This document shows positions 1-10,669 of a DNA stretch of 64,000 nt, piece by piece. The stretch lies in the NCBI GenBank assembly GCA_018873225.1, contig JAEILZ010000003.1, positions 4,960,001-5,024,000 of the forward strand. The letters run 5' to 3'. Within the stretch, counting starts at the first letter, position 1; every line of letters begins with the position of its first letter. This stretch comes from [Phialemoniopsis] sp. UDSM-2020. Taxonomy: Eukaryota; Ascomycota; Sordariomycetes; Thyridiales; Thyridiaceae. The notes below the pieces were generated by a model. The model was given only the letters and a program-made list of their open reading frames with translations, searched no databases and was not told the origin of the DNA. The position numbers were made by a program, and so were the translations under genes.

Positions 1-776
1 GTTGGTGGGGAGGAGCGTGGAAAGCATGATGCAAGTCTGCGACATGCCGTCGCCATTCCAAATTGTGTTGAGCATGCTGTCCATACGATTGCCAGCGTTG
101 GGCAGATCGACGGCGCCATTGGCGTCGTTGGTGCCCGCGTTGATGATGACGATGTTGGGCTGTGAACAGCAGTCAGTTTACCGATGTGGAGAGTTTCAGA
201 GTAGTCAGTGACACGTCAACTCACCCTGTAGCCCAGGGTGCGCTTGGCCCTGTTTTCAATCTGCGTGATGATATCTCCGGAATGGGCTTCGTGGTCCTAG
301 ACAGTTTATTGGCCGTCAGTCTTTAGTCGGGCAAAGCCGCCTGGTAACCCAGGGGCGAGACAACTCACATTGTCTATCATTGGTCCGTTGTCGAAGCTAC
401 CAACGTAATTGACTTCATAGCCATCTCTTCTTAGTGCATCTCGAAGAGGCTTGCGAAGACTATTCATTATCAGGATTTCAGGTGTTCCAAGACAATGGGG
501 AATACGGGCCTACCCATTGCCATTTGACGATCCCACGCCACTCATGATGGACGCGCCGAGAGGCATAATGCGCAATGGGATGGAGGTATCGCGGGCCTTG
601 AGACCCAACACCGGGAACCCAGACTCGACGAAGTGTTGTGTTTCATTGAGTGCTTCGCCATGATCAATTGACCGGCTAGGGGCAGCCGTGGCCGTCGGGA
701 TGCTGGACAGCAAGGAGAGCGCCGTGACGGTGAGCCACAGAGCCCTCCGTGTCTTTGACTGATCGTGCATGATCAA
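1..776 (-). CDS. SGNH/GDSL-type secreted hydrolase, 3' part beyond window
   Basis: Partial gene; the C-terminus lies left of base 1. The first exon starts at the ATG at 776 (a second Met follows two codons on) with a hydrophobic signal segment ending around TATAAPS. It then has block I of SGNH hydrolases in the variant RIMPLGASIMSG. I join four exons, 776-514, 459-369, 296-225 and 159-<1, with canonical introns 513-460, 368-297 and 224-160; the frame is kept across all three. The last exon carries the block III motif NAGTNDA. The family hydrolyses ester or acetyl groups on lipids or polysaccharides, and secretion is inferred from the signal peptide. The catalytic His block (DxxH) would be outside the window. 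Carbohydrate esterase and lipase roles cannot be separated here. Confidence 0.85.
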
Positions 777-2498
777 GAATGGCAGAACAGCCTGTGGAAA
801 GAGTGGACGAGAGTGAGAAGCACCTCGGTGGGAGAGCAGAACAGTCTAACCCTTCATACGGGAGTACCAGGCTTAATATTGTATTCTAATATTGTATTGG
901 TAGACTACATCCACGGGATGCTACTACGGCATGGCGTCGCGTCTCGCGGCGATGAACAATCTTTCACTCTGCATTGAACTACGAGAAGGAGCGGCGCGAA
1001 GGAGGAGATTGAGGCTTTGCAGCACCTAGGTATTAGCCCTTCCTCCTAGTTTACAAGGGTTGAAAGGCTTAATATCGCTTGATTTGACGTATTCCACGCA
1101 TTTCGGTTTTCTGGGCCACGGAAATTAGGGAGCACGTTCCCTTTATCATTGCCTCATGCCATAAAAATAATTTTCAGTTCCTTCAGTCCCATTTAGCGTG
1201 CAGTGAGGCTCCGCCGAGATAGTGCTTACTGTACTGCATGGGATCAGCCCTCATACTCCGGAGGTAGACAAATGACCCTATGGCGGATACTCTGGTCTTG
1301 GCTGTCATACAACTGAAACAGAAGAAGCTTCTAGTGTAGGATTTGACCAGGTTAGCATTGTCAGATCTCGGAATCTATTCCCTGAAGTGCCGCAACTGCA
1401 CTCACGCGCGCATAGATGCCCTCTTGAGTAATTGAGATCCCTGTCTCTGTTAGCTATTTGCTGAAGATCGCGTTCAGTCACGCGAGCGCAGTTGCGGCTC
1501 TTGAGGGCTAATGAGCAAGACTAACCTCCCTGGACAGTCTGGCTCCATCTCCACTATTGATTATTCAGCGAGGCCGTAAATACAGGGGGATTTTGCAGGG
1601 ATCGAAAGACCAAAGCAGAACAGGTGTACTTCGTACGAGTAGTTCCGGCTCTTAAGGGGACAGGGGATAGAGGATAGGAAAAGTCACGTATTTGCAAGAT
1701 GCTTTCGAAGATGAACGCTCAAACTGTCAAGTAGTGGGCACGATTTAGTCAATTACGATGCAGGCGATCGAGAGCAGCCTGAATTATGAGAAGGATGTCT
1801 TCAATCACAAATTCTGGATAGCGAACTAAAATCCTTCATTCCGAACAGCACGTTCGAAGCTGGCGCGGGCAGGAGTGCGACTTGGCTCCTGAAGGCGTTC
1901 AATGTGGCTGACTCGTGGAAAGTGGATCGATCATCCTCCCAATGGTCAAGTATCAAAAGCAATGCACTATAATGTATTGATCATTCTCAATAGGATTCCC
2001 AATGACGAGAAATGATCCGTAGTCGCAAGAGGTAGAATTAGAAACCATACAAATCGTCTTGATGCTCAATATGATGCATAATCCGCATCTGATCCTGTCT
2101 CCCTTCTTCCCGTTTGGTGCCATTGTTGAAGTCTGCAATTCCGAGCTAGACGCTCTCGGCGGGGATGATGAGTGCGTCGCCTGGCTATCTCCGACCCGTC
2201 CACGAAAGCGCCAGTGTGAGCAATGAGATGATTGCAAGCACATTTCCATTCCTCGCTTCATGTAGTTATAAGCATTGGTGTAATGTTCTATCCTATGAAG
2301 ACAGCTTATATATAGAGTGGAATAACATTACTGCTGATGCGGTCTAAGTAAAGGTATTGTATTCAGATTCTAGAAGTGTCAGTGCAACTTTTATATTCAA
2401 ATTTAATCATATGCTCTATAGTGTTTAGAGCTATCCTTAAAATGGTAGCATTATAAAAGCAGGCTAGAGTTATATTGATATTAGTGTCTTCAATATCC
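777..2498. other. intergenic, no gene recognised
   Basis: About 1.7 kb with no convincing coding frame. The part from about 2260 to 2490 is clearly AT-rich. It contains a 22-bp imperfect inverted repeat (listed separately) and ends where homology to the MFS pseudogene begins abruptly. Confidence 0.6.
1385..1502. repeat. 22-bp imperfect inverted repeat around a 74-nt loop
   Basis: The left arm (1385-1406) and the reverse complement of the right arm (1481-1502) agree at 19 of 22 positions. They include an uninterrupted 11-bp core GCCGCAACTGC / GCAGTTGCGGC. Two of the three mismatches are A/G transitions. It could be a hairpin or the remnant termini of a small non-autonomous element; no target-site duplication was recognised. 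Confidence 0.6.
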
Positions 2499-3762
2499 TT
2501 GCTATGCAAATACATGGGCCCGGCGTGGTTCTTGCCTCTGACTACCTTGCTCTTCGGCGTGTGTACCATCGCTACGGCCTTTACCAACACCAAAGGACAA
2601 ATCATCGCCTGCCGATTCCTGTTTGGGATCTTTGAAGCTGGTATGCTGCCCGGGGTAGCATACTACTTGTCTCGCTGGTATTGATGAGCAGAGCTATCAT
2701 TTCGTCTTGGAATGTACATGCTGATGACACCGCTGGCCGGAGCGTTTGGCGGCTTGTTAGCTTCCGGAATACTAAGTCTGGACAGGGTTGGGCATCCGAG
2801 TGCTTGGCGAATGATATTCGGTATTGAGGGCATCATCACCAGCGGACTTGCTCTTATAGTGCTTGCACTTCTGACAGATAACCCACTGACCGCCCAATGG
2901 CTTTCGGACGAGGAGAAGACATTGGCGATCGAGCGAGTGAGATCAGAGCGTGTTGCCCAAGACGAATTGCTAGATCGAATGAACTGGGCAAAGCTTAAAA
3001 ACGGCGTGCTTAACCCTATCACACTCTCGACTGCTTTCATCTTCCTACTGGGTAATGTTGTCGTACAGGGTATCGGATTCTTCCTGCCGACTATTATTCG
3101 CACCATCTATCCCACCGAGTCACGTATAAACCAGCAACTTTTGACGGTCCCACCGTATGTTGTCGCGGGTTTCCTCATCCTTGTGTCATGGCTCGCAACA
3201 CGGCTTGACCACCGACAATTCTTTCTCTTCCTTAGCGGTCCAGCCGTGATGGTAGGGTACGCGATGCTGCTCAAGAGCACCGTGCCTAGCGTGCGATACG
3301 CTGCCATCTTCCTTACTGCCAGCTGCGCGTTCTTCGGCGGATCGTTATCCAATGCCCAAGTTAGCGCGAACACGGTTTCGGATACATCGCGCAGCATTGC
3401 TATATGTGTCAATGGCAAGTCTCCTTTGAACCCTCCTTCAGTCATCTCAGAACGGCATTTCAGTCAGCATGCTAACCTACTGCTACATTGCAGGGATGTT
3501 TGGATACCTAGGTGGGCTCATAGCCACATGGACCTACTTGCCCTGGGACGGGCCGATGTACCCTATTGGAAACGGTATCAATCTGGCTGTATCGGCCTTG
3601 ATCTCTATCACTGCCGTGGTGTTTCATTTGTGGATGCGATGGGACAACAAGCGACGAGACAAGCTGCCTCCGTCCGTGAGGGCGGAAGCACTGGCTACCC
3701 TGTCCCCTACACAGATATCAGACCTTGAGTGGAGGCATCCGGATTTTCGGTGGCGTCTCTAA
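2499..3762 (+). pseudogene. MFS anion/allantoate (Dal5-type) transporter, 5'-truncated, two nonsense codons
   Basis: The frame shows the signature of the fungal allantoate/nicotinate permease group: FGIFEAGMLPG then YYLSRWY near TM4, AGAFGGLLASGI in TM5, then DNPLTAQWLSDEEK in the central loop. The C-terminal half ends at the stop 3760-3762. The N-terminal TM1-3 region is missing; similarity starts abruptly near 2499 after AT-rich sequence. Directly after RWY, where the family has two basic residues, there are two consecutive in-frame TGA codons (2682-2687); the same frame then continues cleanly. A GC-AG intron (3415-3493, donor GCAAGT, branch GCTAAC) joins the last exon in frame. The rest of the frame is hardly eroded, so inactivation looks recent. 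Intact expression is very unlikely. Confidence 0.8.
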
Positions 3763-4007
3763 GTAGGACTAGAGAGCTGCGTAATTTCACTCAAGTGTGG
3801 TAGCTACAGGCTGCCTAAAGCTGTAGGTAGTTGTGCATGTCTTTCTCACCTTGGGTTTATTATCATCATGCTGAAGGCTCTATTTAGATCAAGGACGAGG
3901 CATCCCAGACACTTACGCGAATTTGCTGAGGCGGTAAATTTCTAGTACATTGATCATACTGCTTCGAGAGTTGTTGACAGCCAGGGCTCTGGTGATTTCC
4001 CAGACAC

Positions 4008-5141
4008 CTATCCGTGCAAAAAATCATAGATCCGCTCCTGCACCCTCCCCTCCTGAACATAGTTATCCGAGTTGAGCCGCCACACATGTATCCCCGCCAT
4101 ACTATAGTTGGTATACACACCCTCCACCTCCTCCACACTCGGCCCCTCGCAGTTGGTCTCGGGGCAGATCCCGTACAGCAGCTGATCCGCGCGATACCCA
4201 ATGTTGAGAAAGTCCTCGGGCGTGAGCCACTGCCCGCCGGCGTACGTCTGCATGTTGACGTAGGTCAAGGACGCCAGCGCCGCCGGCCCGTCCAGGAAGT
4301 CAGTCTCGGACGGCGACACCGTCACCCAATACGGCTCCGCGCGGCCCGTGTCCGCGGCCAGCGCGTCGAGCTCGCGGCGCACCTGTGCAAAGACGTCCGC
4401 GATGTCGGGCACGACGTTGTTGTCCTCGTAGTCGACGTCGAAGCCGTCAAGGCCGCCCTCCACGGAGGCCCACTCCTCGAAGAAGGCGCGTACGGAAGCT
4501 GCGTACGCGGCCACGGCGCCTGGCTTGCTGTCGGTGCTGTTGCCGTCTTGCATCAGCTCTGACAGAGGCAGGCCCCAGGTGCGGGCACCCTCGCCCCACC
4601 ACTGCGAGAGTGAGATCTTGATGGCCGGGTTCTGGGAGCGGGCCGTCTGCAGGGCCCACTGGAAGCGGTGGGCGAGCGGCCCGGTTGTGTTTGAAGAGTA
4701 CAGCCCGAAGGCGCCGTCGGACTGGATCCCAGCGGGGCCGATGAAGAGGGCGTCTACGTTTGCGAAATTGATGGCCGCCCAGTCCGCCGGGATGGTGTTG
4801 TAGTTTGGGTCATCGGCGATGTAGAGCCATGCCCCGGCAATGGGTGCCGATGTGGCCGACGAGGTTGGCAAGGTGGTAGAGACCGTGGATGTCGTGAATG
4901 ATCCGGTGGATATCGTTGGTGGAGCTTGTGTTGCCGGTGTTGGGACCACGTTCGGCATCAGTACTAGTGTTCGAGACGAGTCCGGCAACCCCAGGGAGTT
5001 GAGAACTTGGATGATGATATGCCCGCATTGACCGCCGCAGCCGCAACCGCACGGAGTGCAGGCCTGGACTCCGGTAATGTGCAGCACAGCCAATACCGTG
5101 AGCAGGAATCCCATTTGGGATAGCACCGTGTTGAAGATCAT
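4008..5141 (-). CDS. secreted GH18 family glycoside hydrolase (chitinase/ENGase-like)
   Basis: Single-exon 377-residue protein starting at the ATG at 5141 (context CCACCATGA). Residues about 10-27 form a signal peptide. They are followed by a Cys-rich stretch with seven Cys in about 14 residues, and a Thr/Ser/Pro linker (about 65-100). The catalytic domain runs from about 100 to the C-terminus. The hallmark DGFDVDYE at about residue 238 has the GH18 DxxDxDxE motif with its catalytic Glu. Downstream NMQTY and a Trp/Gly-rich C-terminal strand fit a TIM barrel. Likely role: extracellular or wall hydrolysis of beta-1,4-GlcNAc linkages. The N-terminal Cys cluster is short for a known chitin-binding module. 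An endo-GlcNAcase or chitin-binding lectin role is possible. Confidence 0.85.
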   Translation of the reverse strand: MIFNTVLSQMGFLLTVLAVLHITGVQACTPCGCGCGGQCGHIIIQVLNSLGLPDSSRTLVLMPNVVPTPATQAPPTISTGSFTTSTVSTTLPTSSATSAPIAGAWLYIADDPNYNTIPADWAAINFANVDALFIGPAGIQSDGAFGLYSSNTTGPLAHRFQWALQTARSQNPAIKISLSQWWGEGARTWGLPLSELMQDGNSTDSKPGAVAAYAASVRAFFEEWASVEGGLDGFDVDYEDNNVVPDIADVFAQVRRELDALAADTGRAEPYWVTVSPSETDFLDGPAALASLTYVNMQTYAGGQWLTPEDFLNIGYRADQLLYGICPETNCEGPSVEEVEGVYTNYSMAGIHVWRLNSDNYVQEGRVQERIYDFLHG

Positions 5142-6616
5142 GGTGGCGACGATCTCTAGTAAGGCTGGTCAGCTGAGATAATTACAGCATGCAAGTCAAG
5201 ACTTGGATCACTGTGAAATCAACGAGCACTAGCCTCTAATTGTCAAGGATGATCAAGGGTCTATCTTCATACAGTGGGTCTGTCTTCTTATTTCTATCTC
5301 AAAAGGGAGTTGTGAGATGGCGAGGTGGTGACTGGAATGTGCGAGGTCCTAGTCGCGCGTCCGCGCCGCGTCCAAGGCTGAGAGCGTGTCTGGCGGAGCC
5401 GGAATGCAGCGGCGCCATGTACGAGGGTAAATGGCAGAATCCCAATGAAAATCATCAATTACCAAGGTCTGTGATACCCCATGAAGATTGGGTATCTCTA
5501 TGCTCGACGTTGAGGCTGCTCTTGGCGGACGCGCCGGTCACATATCTTCCCGCAGAGCTACCATCGTCGGCAATGTGAACAAGCCAAAAATGCATGTGCT
5601 GTATTTGGTATTAGGGAGAACTGATCGTGATAGACCCTCTCGGCATTCATCGGCTGGCCAAATCAGGTTCTGCGCCCCGTCCGACACTCGTGACCGAGCC
5701 GGCGACCGTTGATATCGGTCGCTGTGCTGCAGTTGTGTTGATATCTCTAGACGGACCCAGAAGCATCACTCCGGCGTATACAATTGCTGCAGTTTACGAA
5801 CCATTTGGAAGAATGCTGTCGTTCAAGCCTGCCATCTTCGCCAGTTGCGAGTTTGCTGCCAAGCAGAGATGCGTCTGGGGAGAGGCCAACCACAACACCA
5901 ACGCAAGTGATGAAGAGCCATAAGATGATTCCCCTGGATACTTGATCTTTGGGGATTGGGAACTAACAGAAGTGAACAAGAATCTTCTTCTTGAAGGGGC
6001 AAAAGTCCTGGTCCGTGGCTGCCAGCGTTAGCCTGGCAATCCGGTCAGCTCTTCCCGGCCGAATTCAGTGTAGCCCCGAGCCATAGGCATAACAACGTGT
6101 GCCAGCTTGCCGGCCGACATTTTAAAATAAGCTTAAGTGAGACAACTGGGCTGCTGGCGCCGTCAAGTGCACTCCCAGACCTTGTGAAGAAGTTGTTTGG
6201 AAAAGCCTCATTGGCGCTTTGGTGCTAAGCATTCAGGCTGGAATGCCTGAGGCGCCCTAAAAGCCAACTACAGAGGACAGCACGCTTGCCTAGCAGTTCG
6301 ACTAGTCTTCTTCGACTCACTTGACTTCTTATTTGCGGCTCTTTGCGACCACGAGTGGCGTTTTTAGCATGCTGTAGGCATTCTTTTCTAAGAATGGCTT
6401 CCTGTCGAGCAAAATTGGCCTTCTACATTGGGCTGGCAACAACCTCCGGAAGCACCTTTGATGGATGCCAAGTTGCTATAAGGTCAGTCATGTGTCCCTC
6501 CTCTCTTGGAGGCGAGACATCAAGCTCTCTGCTCGTACCCTCGTTAATACTTGCTGCGCTCCCGGCCTGTGGCCGTTCATTCTTCTGTCGCAAAACAACA
6601 CTTAATTATCTTCACG
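5142..6616. other. intergenic between GH18 and WSC genes
   Basis: About 1.5 kb upstream of both flanking genes, which are divergent, so it serves as a shared promoter region. Short open frames exist on both strands but none shows a recognisable domain or convincing splice structure. Confidence 0.6.
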
Positions 6617-8790
6617 ATGCGTGCCAGTCTGCTTATGCTCCTGGCCGGTGGCCTCCAGGCTGTCATGGCCGCAGGCTGCTCCAACGGCGAGACTGTCGGC
6701 CAAGCGTGTACTTGCTTTGGCGAGACGTCCTATGATACCACCACCCAGGACTGCTACTGCACCGACTCGACCAAGGGTATCTCCACCACCCGTGGAGTGT
6801 GCATCGTCTGCACTGACAAGGGTTTCACCTACAACAGTGTCACCGGCCGCTGTGACTGCGACGGGCCCACTGACGGCCTTGACACCACCGGCGAAAACTG
6901 CATTAGCTGTACCAGCATCGGTCAGACGCGCAGCTCTACCGGAAACTGCGAGTGTGTGTCTCCGTCTGGCTTTAACCCGGCCGGCACCTGTGCGGACTGC
7001 CCTTCCCTTGGCGCCACGCGTGGCTCGACTGGCAACTGCGAGTGCGCATCCCCGCTGGGCTTCAACTCGGCCGGCAGCTGCGTCGACTGCACCTCGATCG
7101 GTCAAGAGCGCAACGCCGACGGTGTCTGCGAGTGCCCGAGCCCCAAGGGCTTCGACACGAGCGGCAACTGCATCACTTGCCCCGTCGTCTCGGATCCGCA
7201 AGGCAACTGCGCCGACAGCTGTGTATCCGGGTACGAGAGTGTCGATGGCCGCTGCATGGCCATGTGCTACATCGACGAGGTCCGCAACCCGGACACGAAG
7301 CAGTGCGAGACGTGCCCTGATGGCCAGGTCAAGGTCGGCCAGGTCTGCAAGCCCATATGCACTGGTGACGATGTCCGCAACATTACGACGGGTGAGTGCG
7401 GGCCCTGCCCGGCTGATCGCGAGAAGTTTGGCGCCTTCTGTTACTTGAAGTGCACGGGCAACACCGTCCGCAACCCGCTCCGTGGAGACTGCCAACCCTG
7501 CGCTGGTGGCGAGGACATCTTCAACGGCACGTGTGTGGCCCCGTGCCCCGCGGGATCGATCCATATGACGGCTACGGACTGTATGGCTTGTGATAGCTCC
7601 CACGAGCCCGTCCGCAACATGTGTGTCCTCAAGTGCGGACAGAACCAGGCCCGTGACGACAGCGGTGTCTGCCAGTGCCTGGATGGTTACACCCTTGAGA
7701 GCGGATTTTGCGTCATTAGCGTAACTTACACCAACCCCACGTTTAATTCTACGACCTTCCCGACCTCCACGCCGTTTAGCAACTCTACGGGTCCAGTACC
7801 TACCAGCAATGTTCCCTCCACTACTGGCGATGTACCTAGCACCAGCGCTCCATCGCCGACTTCCACGGACGGGCCTCTCCCCTCTCAGCTCGGAGACTTC
7901 AGCTTTGTAGGTTGCTCCGGCTCCGACCAGGGTTTCCCGTCGTTCTTCCTGCAGACCTCTAGCAACAGCATGACCCTGGACGCCTGCACGACTGCATGCG
8001 GAGCTCATCTTTATGCTGGTATTCACGTCACGTAAGTCCTTTCCTCCAGATCTAGATCCATTATAACTACTTAACTGGTCGGCTGACATATCTCCTCTGT
8101 TCTAGGGACTGCTACTGCGCCGACAGCTTCGAGGCCGTTTCCACCGTGAGCGACAACGCCTGCGACACCCCTTGCCCAGGTAATCCCGCCCAGAACTGCG
8201 GTGGCACCCGGAAACTCGGCCGCCGTCAGAACGGCGTCCCCGCCGACGCCCTCCTAGCCGTGTACATCAACGACCCGGTCGCCGCAACCGCCACGGTACC
8301 CACCACGGCCCCGACCTCCACCCTCCCCGGAGCAACCACCACCGCCACCGGCGTCACCACCGTCACGACCGCCGTAGTTGCCACCGAGACCGCCTCCGCC
8401 TGCGTCAGCGGCTACTGCCACGCCGCCGGCTACGTCTTTGCTCCGTGCAGCGGCCTCCCCTTTGCCGGCGAGCTCGTCTTCATCCTCGCCCCCTGCTCGT
8501 GCCACGGCGGCTGGAAGTACGTGCCCGCGGGCTGCGACGGCGCGTCTTGCGCGGGTCTCGCCGTGTACCGGCTCGTGCCGTACACGGGCGCGGCGAACCA
8601 GACCGACCTCGTCGTGTACCAGCCCCAGGCGTGCACGGGCTGCGCGGCGGGCGACGTGACCTTTGTCCAGCCTGCGCCCGGCAACGCGACTGCCCAGCCG
8701 TCCGCGCCCGTCATGGCTGGGGCTAGCAAGCTTGCTGGTGTGGTCAGCTCGCTTATGGGTCTTGTTGGCGCTTTTGCGATGTTAATCTAG
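6617..8790 (+). CDS. Cys-rich cell-surface protein with WSC-like domain and GPI-type tail
   Basis: The start is the ATG at 6617, first in frame, followed by a signal peptide (about residues 1-19). Two exons, 6617-8031 and 8106-8790 (intron GTAAGT...TTCTAG), give about 699 residues. Residues about 20-370 are a tandem array of short Cys-rich EGF/furin-like units, with recurring patterns such as TGNCEC and CxxCP. A Ser/Thr/Pro linker (about 375-430) follows. Then comes a WSC-like carbohydrate-binding domain from about 435 to 530, with paired Cys and a CYCADSF motif, split by the intron. A second Ser/Thr region, a smaller Cys-rich module and a C-terminal hydrophobic segment typical of GPI attachment complete it. 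Likely wall- or membrane-anchored adhesin or sensor; ligand unknown. A 495-codon antisense frame over it is a composition shadow. Confidence 0.85.
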
Positions 8791-9148
8791 GTTGAAGGTC
8801 GGTGAGGGTTTAATAGTCAGTGAAAATTGATGTAGAGCAGCGAAGCTACCCTTCGATTCGTGATCAAATCGGTTAGACACCCGAGCATCGGCTTCGGCCA
8901 GTACAGACAGCTGTATTATATGGATATGTGCAACTAGACGTGGCCCAAATTTAAAATCAATCTAGACGTAGAAGTAGAAGAGAGGATAATATTTTATCTG
9001 AATTTCATGATGCATGCAATTTGGTCGTAACCTTCTGACTTCTTCAAAGCGATCAGTAAGCCACCAGTCTTGAGCGCCGAGAACAAGATCACACTGCAAA
9101 GAAGGATCTAGTGTCACTTCAACTCAGATTACATATCCTCCGTCTCAA
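8791..9148. other. intergenic between two converging genes
   Basis: A stretch of 358 bp between the 3' end of the WSC gene and the 3' end of the short-chain dehydrogenase. It is AT-rich and holds the presumed 3' UTRs and poly(A) signals. No gene seen. Confidence 0.6.
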
Positions 9149-10167
9149 TTAGTACTGGCCCCAACCTTTGACCAACTCAGCCCGTACCTCGTCTTCCAGC
9201 TTCGTGATATTGGAAGCAAGTGCCCCAGGACCAAGCGGTCCGGGGTCGTTGTATGGCTCCACGACCCGGACACAGCCACCCGTGACCTCAACGACAACAC
9301 CTCCCTTGATAGGCACGTCCTGTCTGCTGGGCTCGTAGTCCCCGATCTTGGTGCCCATGGCGTCGCGCTGGATCAGCGCGAGCATCACCTCGGCCACCTC
9401 CTCGGGCTCGCTCCACGAGTCCCTGTCCATGTCGATCGACTGCAGCTTGTCCTGGTTCTCGGTGTACATGGGCGTGCGCATGATGCCCGGGGCCACGGCC
9501 GCGACGCGGATCCCCACCGCGGACTCGAGCTTGGCGAGCGAGCGCACGAAGCCGTTGATCGCGTGCTTGGTCGCTGAGTACACGGGCGTCGAGAACGAGG
9601 CCTGCTGCCCGTTGGTGCTGGAGACGATGAGGATGGTCCGTGGACCGGAGGCGGAGTTGAGCGCGCGCGAGATGCCCAGCTGCGTGGTGCGGATCGGGTG
9701 CGTCACGTTGATGTCGATCTGGGCGTAGCGGTCGCCGTCTGGAGAGTCGCGGCTCTTTTCTGAGCCTGGCGGGATCCAGAAGCTGCTGAAGTCCTGGCTT
9801 CGGCGTCAGTTTCTTTGAACATAGCAACATGTGCTGTGCACAGGAGCCGGGATCTTGTACTCACTGGCTCAAACACACCAGCGCCCGCGACCACAATGTC
9901 GGTGCCGCCAAACTCCTTCTCGGCGGTCACGTACATACCCTCCAGGTCCTTCCAGCTCCGCACGTCCGTCTTTTGGAACACGGCTCGTCCTACAGAGTCT
10001 GTCGCTTTGCTATGCTCGTCGACAAATTGTCTGGCTTCTGGGCGAAGCGCAAGGTCCGCGATGACAACATTGCAACCCTGGGATATGAGTAGTCTCGCGA
10101 GTGCGAAGTTCAGTCCGCTTCCAGCACCTGTAATGATGGCCGTCTTGCCCCGTACTTGTTGTGCCAT
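9149..10167 (-). CDS. short-chain dehydrogenase/reductase (SDR) 1
   Basis: Two exons, 10167-9865 and 9793-9149 (intron GTGAGT...GCCAG, 71 nt), give about 315 residues. The N-terminal Rossmann motif is TGAGSGL (residues about 14-20). NAG is replaced by AGAG near residue 96, and the catalytic YSATK sits about 190 residues in, preceded by a Ser-rich strand (IVSST). The C-terminal extension is longer than in a minimal 250-residue SDR. The enzyme should oxidise or reduce an alcohol/ketone pair with NAD(P)(H); the substrate is not deducible. It lies on the same strand as the second SDR with 502 bp between them. Its promoter carries three palindromic elements. Confidence 0.9.
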
Positions 10168-10669
10168 CTTGGTTTGCTACAGACAGAGGACTCAGCTTGT
10201 TTCACAGTATCGACGATAAGCCCCAAAACACAAGCCTGGTTATATGGATGGGAGCTGGTGTGGGGTTGACCCAACGGCAAAGGTAGACCGAAGCTATGCC
10301 GTCCACCGCCGCCGCGTGGGCTAGCCCATTCTGCACCGCAACCATTCTTGTCGATCTGATTTTCGAATCGGGCATGTGGGCCCAGGTCCCTCCCCCAAGG
10401 GTCTCCGGGGATGGGAAGAGATACAGACACTTCTGCCGAGATCGGCCTACAGCTATCGAATCGCATGATCGCGACCGTTCAGTATCTTGGAGTGAGGCGT
10501 AATCACATGCTACTAGTCTAAGAATTACCAACGCACTATCTTTCGTCCTCTAGAGCAGATTGACCCGTGGTAATGGCATTACGGCATGTACCAACTACAG
10601 TGTCATAGTATTCTACCAAACTTTTGACTTGTGAAGATCCGTGACAGAAACTTTGATTCGTTTCTAGTT
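10168..10669. promoter_or_regulatory. upstream region of SDR 1 with three palindromes
   Basis: A 502-bp gap with no gene. Three GC-rich dyads lie 96-217 bp upstream of the SDR 1 start: GGGT-TG-ACCC at 10263-10272, the perfect 12-mer TGGGCTAGCCCA at 10317-10328, and TGGGCCCA at 10377-10384. The shared TGGG/CCCA half-sites suggest one dimeric regulator. Which one is unknown. Confidence 0.45.

Noticed and set aside
1953..2261. 102-codon minus-strand frame upstream of the MFS remnant
   Set aside because: No domain, low-complexity start, in AT-rich gene-poor sequence.
2656..2692. Very short intron removing the two TGA codons of the MFS remnant
   Set aside because: It would be only 14-37 nt long and would delete the conserved YYLSRWY motif.
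5240..6300. Frames of 60-110 codons between GH18 and WSC genes
   Set aside because: No start context, domain, or consistent splice sites.
6602..8089. 495-codon antisense frame over the WSC/Cys-rich gene
   Set aside because: It mirrors the sense gene's GC-rich third positions, has no domain or splice context, and the sense strand has a signal peptide, Cys array and intron.
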